DNA of 64,000 bases from Cryptomeria japonica (Eukaryota > Streptophyta > Pinopsida > Cupressales > Cupressaceae): contig NC_081415.1 of NCBI RefSeq assembly GCF_030272615.1, forward strand, positions 421,034,257-421,098,256. The letters run 5' to 3'. Shown here in pieces: positions 23,552-34,996 of the stretch (position 1 is its first letter; every line of letters begins with the position of its first letter). A model generated the notes under the pieces. It did not search any database. It was not told where the DNA came from and saw only the letters and a program-made list of their open reading frames with translations. A program made the position numbers and the translations under genes.

Positions 23552-25780
23552 TATTTCTAACATTGTTGTTTGAGTATTAGGCATTTTTAGATTTTTTAGG
23601 CTAGATTTTGCAATGATTTCATCTTTCTATGTATACAAACATTTTTAATGTGTATTTGGCACTTCTTTTCACATGTATGATTGATCTTGCTGCATCTATG
23701 GTCATTAGGGTTTTTTCACAAAATTGTCAATTTTTGTTTCAGTGCATCTATGGTTCATATTGCTATGTCTTCGATTGTTCTTAACGCGTCTGTGATAGTT
23801 TAGCCTACATGTTTAGTTAATTAGGACTTTCGACAGGTTTGTTCCATCACGTTTGTGGCTTTTTATGTCATGTCTGTGGTTGTTCTTAACATGTATGTGG
23901 TTGATAGTGCCACATTTCTGGTTTTTGCAGGTTTTCTATTTTTGTAGGTTGACAATCAGTTTTATTTGCATCTCTGGGAGGTATAACATCATCTTTGGTT
24001 TCTGTCATTTAGGTTGTTCATTTCATCATTTGCATTTTAAGATTTGGCTTTCATTTGGCTAACCCTTACTGGTACTAATGAAGTGGTGCAACTTGTCAAT
24101 TGATTGTATAAGGCCCCTCTCTTGGAATATTGCTAATCATTTCTTGTAGAATCTAAAGGGGTTGTTTATGAAACAACTAATTCGTGCTTTTGCAAGGGTA
24201 TTTAGTTGAGTGCTTGTGCTTTTTTAGATTAGATCATATTTGGATTTGGTGTTTTAAAAAGAACTCTTGTTTGTCGTGTCTTTTGCGCTTGCACACTTTG
24301 TGTTTAGAACTCTAAGGTGTCGTGAAATTATCATCTCCCTCCACCTTTGTGGACCTTGGGTGTAAGAGACATCAAAATATCTTCTTTTTTCTTTTTGTAG
24401 AGAGCTTGCCGTTGGAGAAGTGATCACTTCAAGGAGAATGACAAAGCGGGTTTTCCTTCGGCCCACTATATAAATGGGTGAAATCTAGCGCCTAACTTGA
24501 GGGTGTAGGCTTGTAGTGTTAATTTGGGGGTGGAATTAGAGCCACATAGGGTTTACTAAATCCTAAGTGGCTTGATATTGATGTCTTCGCACACAAGTCT
24601 CCTAAATAGTGAAAACCTTATTTTAGAGGCCAACTCTTTTGATTGAGTTTTGTTGGCATCTTGCTCAGTGAAAAGGTGTAGCATAGAACCTTGACGTAAC
24701 TCACCATAAAGATCCCTTGAGTTAAGACAAAAATATTTGTCTTTACATAAACTATGTATCGCTTTCCGGGGAGAGGGTGATTGGGCCATCCTTCTAGTCC
24801 TAGAGGCCCCTACCTATCCTTATTTTGCAAAGACAAGATTGAAAAACATTCCTTAAGATGTTGCACAATTGAGTTAAAGGAGATTCTAAGTGTGGGCCTA
24901 AGTTTTTCTACTATCGGCCTTGACCAAGTAGGCATAGGAAGTGTTTGGCGTGTCTTCTTTTGTGATAAGACCAGTGAGAATTTGGGCTTTGAGAAGCTTA
25001 GGCCATACCCTTATTATTATTAATCATATCAACAACCATTGTGTCTTCCTGTTTGTAGTGTTGCTTTTCCATAATAATCATCAAAAATTCAGATTTGGTC
25101 ACATTTGAAACCTGGAACAAAATTAGACAAACATTTTTCACTAGAGCCACATACATGGCATTTTTTTGATGCATTCTTGAAACTTGCATTCGCATCTATG
25201 GTTTTGAAACTACATGTCTGAGACATATTCCTACGTATTTGAGCAATCTTTCCACACATCTGGAATATTTTTGTCGCGTGCCCGACACTAAAGCGTATCT
25301 AAACTATATTGCCATGTGTCTGGCAATATAATTACATGCTTGCTAGTTTATCCTACGTATCAAATTAAAAAATATTCATGAGCTTCCTAGCTGATTCCCT
25401 AGGATTCCTAATTTGTCAATCATTAATTTACCATTGTTGCTTTTCCGCTTTTAGTCTTTCCATATTTTTATTCAACAACCTAATCTTGTAAAAAGTCAAA
25501 CAAGTTACCTTCTTGTCCACACTATCTTGCATCAACCTTAATATCACCAGGTAGTCTCTTGCTCAGATCTATCATCTTTCATGGTAGGATACCATCTCAG
25601 TTCCTTTAGTTAAGTCAGCTTACCTTTGGAATTTATCATCTCCTAGGAAGCCATACCTTTTTTGAGTTATCGATTTGTGTCTATCTATCATAGTCTAAAT
25701 CGTGTCATCGTTTGAGTCTCATCTCAGGACTTTGCAGACAACCTTTGACCTTTTGTCATCAGATTACTTTATTCTAGTCT
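23552..25780 (+). other. Non-coding, probable leader of a gypsy element
   Basis: Over 2 kb with no coding sequence that I can support. It contains loosely repeated phrases (CATGTCTGTGGTTGTTC and variants, 23740-23920). It lies between the LTR copy at 22686 and the point where the non-autonomous element cut the gypsy DNA. The assignment as leader is inference. Confidence 0.3.
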
Positions 25781-25785
25781 CCACC

Positions 25786-26723
25786 TGTTGGCAATTGGCA
25801 CTCATCCGGTGATATTCGATGGTTGATTTATGGGCTAGGGTTGTCATTGATGGCAACTCTTCTTGGAGACTCGATTCGACGGTCGTGATTCATCTTATCC
25901 GGAAGATGGAGTTAACTGGTAAAACAGGGTATTTCGGTAATGTTTTGATCTGGAATGATTTTTGATGATTGCAGTGTTTTGGGTGATTGTTTTTGTGATC
26001 TCGGTGAATGGGAAGATCCTTAGGAAGTGTGTGATTATAATCTTTTGGTCCAGTGCTACGTTTATGTTCGAGATTGAAGACGACTTGGAGCTACACGTTA
26101 CACTTATTGAAGCCGACTTGAAGGAGATTGCTTATGTGCTAAGACCAGATATATAAGATCAAATTGGCGATTGTTTTTGGTGGTAATAATGGTGTGGTGA
26201 TCTGTTTTGGTGCGATTGAGCATAGTTTCACGTGCACACTTTTCTTTTAGACAATCCAGTAGCTGACTGAGACAAAACCAAAGTATTCAGCAGAGCAAAG
26301 ATAGTCAGAGATTCAATTCTTAACCATAACTCATTCTTGCATTATTAGATGCTTCTTGAGAGTTCATTTCACGGTATTTCCTCATTGAAATCAAATTGTA
26401 AGCCAGTGAGACTTCCCTGAAGGTTGTAGCCTTCTGGACAATTGTAATTGAGCAGTGAGCTCTAGGCAGTGAGCCTGAATGCAAGTGCATTCCCCATCTA
26501 TATAATATTTATGTACTCCTGGCCATAGTATATGAATATTGTGGGTTCCAGCCCCACCGTGGCTTTTCCATGTAAAAATTCTAGTGTTGTGGATTATTTG
26601 TTGCATGCTTATGTTCTTTTCTATTGTGCATTGCTAACCGATGGATAAAGAATAAGTTTGTGGATTTGAATTCCAGTAGATCATTGATTCACCCCCCCCT
26701 CTCAATGATCCCTGATTCTAACA
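25786..26723 (+). mobile_element. 5' LTR of the non-autonomous element
   Basis: It begins TGTTGGCAATTGGCACTC and ends GATTCTAACA after a C run and CTCTCAATGATCCC. The region near 26440-26560 (CAGTGAGC...AGGCAGTGAGCC and GTGGGTTCCAGCCCCACC) is shared in style with the copia LTRs elsewhere in the window. Confidence 0.88.
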
Positions 26724-26725
26724 AT

Positions 26726-26742
26726 TGGTATCAGATCCTAGG
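26726..26742 (+). other. Primer-binding site
   Basis: TGGTATCAGATCCTAGG starts three bases after the LTR end. It corresponds to the TGGTATCAGAGC site complementary to initiator methionine tRNA, with one change, as used by most plant copia elements. Confidence 0.85.
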
Positions 26743-26791
26743 TCCTTTGAGGAAGCTTAACTGCTTGAGGAAGATCCGTGAGATTGATTCA

Positions 26792-27976
26792 ATGGATTCC
26801 GGTTTTCAGAGACAACTCAATGTGGCACTTGAGGATCTTGATGTAGCTAGAAATAAGGTCTGTACCTTGAAGAAGAACCTGAATGCTGCTGATGAATTCA
26901 TTAGTGAGCGAAAGGATCAAGCAAGTGTCTATAGAGAGAAGAGGATGAAATTAATGGACAAGTTGAAGGAGAAAGAAGATCAGATCATGGAATACTAGGA
27001 AAATGCTGATGAGGCTGACAAGCTTGAGAGAGAGAATGCTACTTTGAAGAATGAGATGCAATCCATTGTGATGAGATTGACTAAGGAAATTGAGGACCAG
27101 GAGAAGAATGAAGAAAATATGGCACAATCACTAAAGGAAAGAGTTGATGAATGCTTCAAGCTTACCTATGAGAATGATCAATTGAAGCTTGAGTTGACAC
27201 AATCAAGGAATAATGATCAAGAAATTGAAAGACAGATTGCTACCTTGAGGGATGAACTTGCTACCGCCAACAAATACAAATACAAATTCAAAGCTAGTTC
27301 AGTAAGGCTTGATGAGATGCTGGAAAGTCAGAGACATGGAAAGGATATGCAAGGCCTAGGATTTGAGAAAGGTGAATCCTCCGGATCTGGACAAGGTAAT
27401 GCAAAAATTGATCAAAAGAAGAGAAAGAATCCTTCGGTAAGACAACCTAATGCTCATAAATTCAATGGTAGATGTTTTACTTGCAATAAGTTTGGTCATA
27501 TGGTGAGTCAGTGTAGAAGTAGGATGAATAATGGAATGATGAACAATAACAATATGATGAACAACATGAATAATGTTCCTACCTTTACTAGTCAGTGTTT
27601 CATATGCAATAACTTTGGACACAAGTCAAATATGTGTAGAGCAGTAATGAATAACTTTCAAAGTAAGAGATGCCATGCTTGTGGAATGTTTGGACATATC
27701 TCTAATCAGTGTAGGACAAGACCAAATCAGATGAACTTCATACCTATGAAGAATAATGTTGTTTGTAGAGCATGCAACAAAACCAATCATATTGCAAAAT
27801 TTTGCAGAAGCAAAAATAGTGCTCCGGTTGACAAGAACAAATCAGATGAAAAGGGAAAGGCAAAAGTAGATGAGATTAGAGATCAACATAATAAGATGTG
27901 GGTAAAGAAGGATGAATCTAAGGCTGATAATGGATCTGTACTTGAATCCCGTGCAAAATCTTCATCTGGTAACTAG
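26792..27976 (+). pseudogene. Gag-like protein: coiled coil plus four zinc knuckles (one internal stop)
   Basis: Starts at ATG 26792; a single TAG at 26996-26998 interrupts an otherwise open frame to 27976. The first half is charged and heptad-like (LKEKEDQIMEY; LERENATLKNEMQ), consistent with a long coiled coil. The second half has four C-X2-C-X4-H-X4-C knuckles: CFTCNKFGHMVSQC, CFICNNFGHKSNMC, CHACGMFGHISNQC and CRACNKTNHIAKFC, with an asparagine/methionine-rich linker after the first. Such knuckles bind nucleic acid in gag nucleocapsids. I see no recognisable capsid domain. It lies immediately after the primer-binding site, the gag position. Confidence 0.85.
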
Positions 27977-28356
27977 GGCTTTTGGCCTTAGGGGGAGGCA
28001 AACTGATGCAAATCTTGCAGTACCCCTTGATGAGATCTGTAGTCGATGGATTATAGATGGTAGGAATTGAGTTTCAGTTGATATCCAGGATTCAGATGGC
28101 TGACTCTAGCATCCGGTTGGATATTTGAGGTGCATTTATTTCAAAGTGAAATTAGGGTTTGCAAAGTTAAAAAGGGCAAATACGAGAATCATTCTTCACT
28201 TTGCGAATAGTGTTTTCGAGCTAAAGAACAAGGCGATCAAGGTTTTCAGGCGATCAAAGAGAAAAAATAATCCAGCGAGCGATCTAGGGCATCCGTCAGT
28301 CAGTTAAGGTATTTTTCAAAGAATATTTTCTGAGTTTGAGTTTCTGAAAATTTGAA

Positions 28357-30103
28357 ATGGCATCCTTGTCTTCCATTGCCACCCCTCTGGTTGTTGAAGT
28401 CAAGGATAGGACTCGTCCTATGTTCAAGAAACACCCCTACAAATCCATGGAAGTCGATCCAGTTGGAGATTTTTCTTTCATTTCGCACGAAGTTTTGCAC
28501 GTCGATGATGTTCGAGCCTACATTCACTATGAATGAGGAAACCGACTATGAGGATATTCTGAATCTTTATACTGACAATATCATGGATGAAATCGACAAC
28601 CCTAAGCCAAAATTTGTGTAGTTGTAGAGAAAGGGTTTCACACAATTTGTGAAATTTCCAACATTCGATGAGAAGGAATGGGTAAGGTATGTGCTAAGTA
28701 GGATCCATGCTACATTTATATGGCTAGACCAACCATACAAAATCACTGCTGATGCGATTGGAGTGGTAACCTGTTTGAATCAAACTAGTGACAAGCCAGG
28801 GCTACTCAAGGTCACAAAACCTATAGTGAACAAATTAACCGGTGCAAAATTTGATGGCCGAGCAATGAAAATCAACACAATAAAGGAGGATGATGCCAAA
28901 GTTGTTGCAATGGTCATTAGTTACAAGGTATACTAGTCTAACATACTGAATTTTGTATCTGGCACTGCTATTCATGCAACCTACAAAATGGTCAAAGAAG
29001 ATGCTTATTATGACCTGTACAGTGTGCTATTTGAGGTGTTGATGATAAATTTGAAGAAAATCAAATAGGATAAAAATCATGTCTTCAAATTTGGTTCTTT
29101 GGTTATCTGTTTGGCACTCTATTTCATGAATCAGATCCCTAGAACCGACAGAGTATAATGTGATTTTGACAAACCGGTGGCTCAACAGATAAAGAAGGGG
29201 CTTGATAGACTTGGCAAAAAGGATAATCAGAATGCTGCTTTGTGGGCTTTCTTCAAAACCTTTCAGGACAAAATGAAACAAAGAGTCAGAATCCCCAAAG
29301 AAATTGTAAAGAAATATGAGGGGACAATCTGCTTTATGGTGAACAAAGATGAATATCTTATAGAAGTGGTTCAACCCCGGGTGGTATAGATATTGCCTAT
29401 GGGATATGAAGTTGATAAAGCTACTTTGGATGCCTATGCACAACATTTGTTAAAATCTCCAGTAGACACCAAAGAAGAAAGGTTCGGAACCTGCAAGGAG
29501 AAATCAATGGAGTTACACACTAAGTTCACTGAACCAACAAGAAAGAGAAAAGTTGAAAAGATTGTGGAGGACATTCTTGTCAAAGAAGGTCATCCCCGGG
29601 AGAGAGTTAGAGCTACGAGAGATGCAGTTGAAAAAGCAAAGAAACAAAAGACTGTACTTGCTCCAGTTAGGGTAAAGGTGACAAGACCTTTTCCCGCCTC
29701 AGTGAAGACACCTCATGCTGAAGCAGAATCCTCTAGTGCATTTGCTAAGGGTAAAGGTGTTTTGAGGAAGAAGCAGAAACCCCAAAGGGAATATGCAGAA
29801 GTTTCTCTGGTGCAATCTGAAACTGAATCTGATACAGACATTCCTAAGGCACCGAAGAAAGGAGAGTTTTCTAGAGTGATCCGGAAACCCCAATCTGGTA
29901 GTGAGAAGAAAGAGGCAAAGGAGAAGAAGGCAAGATCTGATCCTATACCGGTAGGCAAGCCCAAGCGAGGAAAGAAGATAAAATCTAACTTGGATGAAGC
30001 TATTGAATCCGATAAGATGAAGACTTCTAAAATAGAGTATCATATTGTTCCTCCTCTATCTATTCAAGAGTTGATTGATGACATTATTAAAGATGGAATT
30101 TGA
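28357..30103 (+). pseudogene. Large unknown ORF of the non-autonomous element, first part
   Basis: Starts at ATG 28357 (MASLSSIATPLVVEVKD) and, after a frame change near 28500, continues in one frame to 30103 with scattered stops. Protein-like pieces include FPTFDEKEWVRYVLSRI, HVFKFGSLVICLALYFMNQI and a long lysine/glutamate-rich tail (KKEAKEKKARSD). The FKFGSL.ICLALYF segment recalls the plant mobile or transposase-like domain seen in other plant repeats, but that is a weak impression. After removal of the solo LTR the protein continues in another frame at about 31620. Function unknown. Confidence 0.6.
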
Positions 30104-30136
30104 AGAACATCTCTGTATATTATGAGAATATGGATG

Positions 30137-31618
30137 TGTAGTCACATAAATCTGTCCATTTAATTAAATGAATATTTACTATTTATTTGATTAATAAAAC
30201 CACTAGCCAACAGTTAATTAAATTAACATTTAATTAATTCATCTTCAAACATTCTCCTATTAATTAAATAAATTATTTAATTTATTTTAATTAATTCATT
30301 AAACCAAATTCACAATCAATTAAATGAATAAATCCTATTTATTAAATTTAATCCCCTTCCCTTTTTTAAATAAATAATTAAAACATTTATTTAAATCATT
30401 AAAATCCCCCCCACTTGCATTCTCCTACAAATGTGAGTTGCAACCATAATTGAAATAAATTAATTTTATTTTAATTTAAATCTCATTTTCCCTCACCCAC
30501 CAAACCCACTTGCAATCCTAAATCCCCTTCTAGACTCTTCTAACCACTTTCTAATCATTCCTATTAGCCTAATCCATCCCCTAATTATTGTCGCATTCAT
30601 AAGCAACTTGAAGCCACTTCTCAAAGCCCTCAAAGTCTTTGAAAAGCATTTAATGCTTTATGTGTTCAACAAGCTAACCTCTAAAGTCTTCCAAACCACT
30701 AATGGCTCTTACATGGCCATTAATGGCTCTTACATAACCATTTATGGTTAAATCCACTTGCCCCCATGGTTAGAGACTTTCCCTCTAACTCAACCCTCAT
30801 TTAACTCATGGGTCTCTTCAAGCATTTATTGCTTTGACCATGGTTACCCTCACTAAATCTTGCACAAGAGTTTATCCATTGGATAAAGACATTATTTATT
30901 GGATAATGGCTTTATTCTTTCAACTCAATATTAACCTTACCTCCCAATTTAACCCTCAAGTCATGTCAAGCATTTAATGCTTATTCCCTCTCCTCTCAAC
31001 CGATCTCATGTTGACATTTGTCATCCTGGGATTGGGTTGAAAGCCTTCACATGGATCATAGACCCCTCAATCTTGACCCTTGATGAGATTACTCAATCTC
31101 AACCCTCCATTGCTCCATTTTACCTATAAATAGAGCTCATTTCTTCATAATCCAGATCTTGAAATCTTGTATGCATTAATTTATAGTGAAATTTAGAGAG
31201 CATTTAGCATAATCATCTACATTTTTCTTTTTGGGCTAAAATTAACATTAGATAATTAGATAATATCTTGTTTTAGTTTATTCACATTTGCATTCTCATA
31301 ATCATCCATTTTACAATCTTGAACCTCCATAAGACATCCTGAATAGTGCGAAAAGCTACCGAGAGCTACACTCATTTGGGAACTTGGAGAGGAGAGGAAC
31401 AAGGGAGGAGAAGCTACAAGCATGGTGGAGGGCATTTTGAGATGCCTTATTTCATTTATTAGATTTATCAAGCTTTCTATTTTATGTTTTGTGTCTCTCT
31501 TGATATGCTTGCTTAGGATAGTGTTTGATTTGTGATTTCTAACACTAACACTTGTTTGTTGCTTGTTGTATTGTGTTTGTCTTAACAATATCCTAACCAT
31601 CCTTTTTGCAGAGTATCA
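30137..31618 (+). mobile_element. Solo LTR (1482 bp) of the gypsy family seen at 1930-3384
   Basis: Begins TGTAGTCACATAAATCTGTC and ends GAGTATCA, flanked by GGATG at 30132-30136 and 31619-31623. It shares ordered words with the LTR at 1930-3384 read on the minus strand (CTTGCATTCTCCTACAA, GCCACTTCTCAAAGCCCTCAAAG-like, GGGTTGAGTTAACC-like). No interior and no second LTR are present, so it is a solo LTR left by recombination between two LTRs. Confidence 0.85.
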
Positions 31619-31623
31619 GGATG

Positions 31624-32844
31624 TTAAGGATCAAAGGTAGATTGAGGAAGCTATAATTTTTACATGGATGTATTTAGTAAAGCATTGATTGAATTAGAAA
31701 AATGTCTTCCCAAAGATTTACATAGTTTAATTGATGTTAGGAGAAAATATGCTAGCCAAATGGATAGAGAAATAAAGGAGAGTGAACTGGTCAATCAATG
31801 CACTAGTATCACTATAGAGGAAATTGACAGATTGATTTTATTGGCTAATAAATAGGAACTCAGGAGCAAGCACAGAGTCAACAGTTTGATGGTTGGCCGA
31901 GTTGGAGAAATAAGGAGAGAAACCAGTGAAATCTGGAAGAAGTTTCTTACTGAGAATCGACTTGTAGAAACTGTTTCACAAGATGAAGCCACTCAGTTAG
32001 AAAATCCTCTGGTTAATGATGTAAATAAGGAAGAGGATACTTAGGATGTTGCAAAGCAACAAATTTTGGAATCCATTGAGGTTGAGACTGCTATAGAAAA
32101 TGAAAAAACAATAGAGGCAGAGGATGGTGCACCAAGTGGTGAAATCGATGCACAAGAGACACCTAATGAAGGAAAATCTGAATAGGTCAAAGCTAAGAAG
32201 AAGGAAGAGAAGAAACAGGAAGAACCGGATAAAGGAAAGGGTTCCTTGTGGCAATTGACATAGCTAAAATTCAAAGCCAAGGGAGTTTTCCGTAGTTCAA
32301 TATCAATTTTGATAAACCATTCAATTAGATGTCTCCGACAGAGAGGATGATTGCTGCTGCTGCTCTCCAAGCACAAGCCAGTCAGGAGTTAGCACACACA
32401 GAATCTGAAAAGAAGAGACTCATTGAAAAATCAGTTAAAGTTTTGAAATAGGTGGTACCAGAACTGCAACTTGATGCAAACACTAGTTCATCTGGTAAGC
32501 TTAAGAACTTAATAGATCATATATCCACCCAGTTTGATTCATTGACCGAGGCGTCAACCCGACAAGCTATGGATAAATTTAAGGATGCTAAAGTTCAAAC
32601 ATATTTGCAAATTATTAGTAATGATAAGGCTCGACTAGATAAGGAGTTAAAACTAATTGATGAGGCCTTAACGAAAGGTGGTAAAATTTATATGTCTTGT
32701 CTAATTTTGACCAATTTTACTACCGAGATAGAGAAGAAGATAGATAATTGTAGAGGACATATAGCTCAGATTTCTCAGGCTTATTATCCTACAACTAACT
32801 TAATTGACAGTATTGAAGGACAAATTTTGAATATCATGGAGTAG
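31624..32844 (+). pseudogene. Large unknown ORF of the non-autonomous element, second part
   Basis: Continuation of the ORF interrupted by the solo LTR. Pieces: 31664-31855 (MDVFSKALIELEKCLPKDLH), a Glu/Lys-rich stretch to about 32250 with in-frame stops, and 32452-32844 (LDANTSSSGKLKNLIDHIST; later NDKARLDKELKLIDEAL), predicted helical. No enzyme motif. Decayed by stops and frame changes. Confidence 0.55.
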
Positions 32845-33380
32845 ATTAGGAATTTTGAGAAGGAGAAGGAGAGGATGACCAGGTGGATAGGTGAACTCCG
32901 GAACCTAATTGGTCCCTAGTTCGACACCTTAGTGTATCATAAGATGGCCTACATTCAAAACATGTCTCAGGAGACTCCTATTGAGATTGCGGCTATAGAA
33001 TTTCATGCTTATGTTTTGAATGGTTTTGTTTCAATTTTGGAGAAGTTGTGAGCATGATGGAATACATATCTTGGGTTCCTTAAGATGACATATGCAGATA
33101 TATTGAAACATGTATAAATTTGATCATCTGGTAAATGTGTATATATGTATAGACAATTTTGGTGCACACCCTATCTTTGGTATTGCTGTCAAAGGGGGAG
33201 AGATGAGGTGAAAAATGTGCAGGCTAATTGTATGTATGGACTGTACAGTCTAGTGTAATGCATATTTTTGGATTGTTGATCTAAGGGGGAGCCTTAGAAT
33301 TCTTTTATTCTTTCATCCGGTGTACAGGTTTCACAAATTTCTACACTTAGACATTTTTCACAGGTGTTGCCATCAATGCC

Positions 33381-33392
33381 AAAGGGGGAGGT
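33381..33392 (+). other. Polypurine tract
   Basis: AAAGGGGGAGGT lies directly before the 3' LTR, the expected place for plus-strand priming. Confidence 0.8.
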
Positions 33393-34358
33393 TGTTGGAA
33401 ATTGACACTCATCCGGTGATCTTTGATGCTTGATTTATTGTGTAGGGTTGTCATTGATGGAAACTCTTCTTGGAGACTCGATCTGGTGGTCGTGATTCAT
33501 CTTATTCGGAAGCTGGAGTTAACCGATATGTTTTTAATCAGTAAAACAGGGTATTTTGGTAATGTTTTGATTCAGAATGATTTCCGATGATTGCGGTGTT
33601 TTTGGTGATTGTTTTTGTGATCTCAGTGAATGGGAAGATCCTTAGGAAGAATGTGATTATAATCTTTTGGTTCGGTGCTATGTTTATGTTCAAGATTGAA
33701 GCCGACTTGGAGCTACACGTTACACTTCTTGAAGCTGACTTGAAGGAGATTGTTTTTGTGCTAAGAACGGATATATATGATCAAATTGGCTATTGTTTTT
33801 GGTGGTAATAATGGTGTGGTGATCCATTTTGGTACGATTGAGCACAATTTCATGTGCGCGCTTTGCTTTCAGATAATTCGGTAGCTGATTGAGACAAACA
33901 AAGTATTCAGTAGAGAGAAGATAGTCAGAGATTCAGTGCTTAACCAAAACTCATTCTTGCATTGTCAGATGCTTCTTGAGAGTTCATTTCATTGTATTTC
34001 CTCATTGAAATCAAATTGTAAGCCCTGAAGGTTGTAGCCTTCTGGACAGTTTTAATTGAGCAGTGAGCTCTAGGTGGTGAGCCTGAATGCAAGTGCATTC
34101 CCCATCTATGTAATATTTATGTACTCCTAGCCATAGTATATGAATATTGTGGGTTCCAACCCCACTGTGGTTTTTCCCTTTTCGGGTTTTCACATAAAAA
34201 TTCTAGTGTTGTGGATTATTTGTTGCATGTTTATGTTCTTTTCTTTTGTGCATTGCTAACTTGTGGAGAAAGAATAAGTTTGTGGATTTGAATTTTGGTA
34301 GATGACTGATTCACCACCCCCCCCCCCCCCCACCTCTCAGTGATCCCTGATTCTAACA
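33393..34358 (+). mobile_element. 3' LTR of the non-autonomous element
   Basis: Begins TGTTGGAAATTGACACTC and ends GATTCTAACA. It is clearly the partner of 25786-26723, with small indels (for example an extra segment near 34170-34190 and a longer C run near 34317-34331). Confidence 0.88.
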
Positions 34359-34363
34359 CCACC

Positions 34364-34996
34364 ATCCTCCTTGTCATCTTGTCACTCCATTTGTTGCATC
34401 AAACCTTCCCTTCATATGGTTGAAACTAGAACCCACCCAAAGACTTAGAAGAGAAGCCCAAAAAGTTCAAGAGTCTCAAAACATGGATACATTTTCTTTT
34501 GATGAGGAAGAGTTATACAACACTATGTTTGTTAGAAAGCAAGGCTATAACAATGGTTTAGAGGATGATTCACCAACCTTAGGACAAATTCAATATTTCA
34601 TGGCTAATTCTAAATTCTATAAGATGTTTGATTCCATATTGCACCAAGACCCACAACGTTACTTTCTTGTGCTAGCTCAAAATGGCATCAAATTACCTCC
34701 TAATTTCGATGTGTCTACACTTGAGGAGGTTAACCAAGATGATGCTACCACTAGCAGACATGGATTTGGAGATATCCTTGTGATTGAGTCACCCTCATCT
34801 CATTTTAAAAAATTGCCCATATGCATAACCAACAAGACCAAGGTGGACTCATGTTAATACCCTCACCTACATGGTCAAAAGAACAATCATTCACATACTA
34901 ATAATCAACCTCATGGTGCAAATAATGGTCATGCTTCTACCAATCAACAACATGGCCCATCCAATGAGCAAAACCATAATTGTTCTTTCAATACTA
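34364..34996 (+). pseudogene. Ty3/gypsy gag fragment
   Basis: Open from before 34420 to 34857 (QRLRREAQKVQESQNMDTFS; FDSILHQDPQRYFLVLAQNG), then after a TAA continuing as a His/Asn/Gln-rich stretch (NNQPHGANNGHASTNQQHGP) to 34996, where another insertion breaks it. The protease frame downstream at 38066 is on the same strand. It starts right after the right-hand CCACC copy, so the non-autonomous element landed just upstream of or in this gag region. Lineage inferred from the downstream protease. Confidence 0.6.

Larger units (their letters stand above)
25786..34358 (+). mobile_element. Non-autonomous LTR retrotransposon without pol
   Basis: Two LTRs (25786-26723 and 33393-34358), an initiator-Met-type primer-binding site, a purine tract and a perfect 5-bp target duplication CCACC (25781-25785 and 34359-34363) delimit a complete insertion. 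Without the nested solo LTR and its extra target copy it is about 7.1 kb. The interior encodes a coiled-coil plus zinc-knuckle gag-like protein and a second, large protein of unknown function. I see no protease, integrase, reverse transcriptase or RNase H, so it would depend on another element, plausibly a Ty1/copia type, judging by LTR and PBS style. The LTRs differ by several indels, so the insertion is not recent. Confidence 0.88.
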
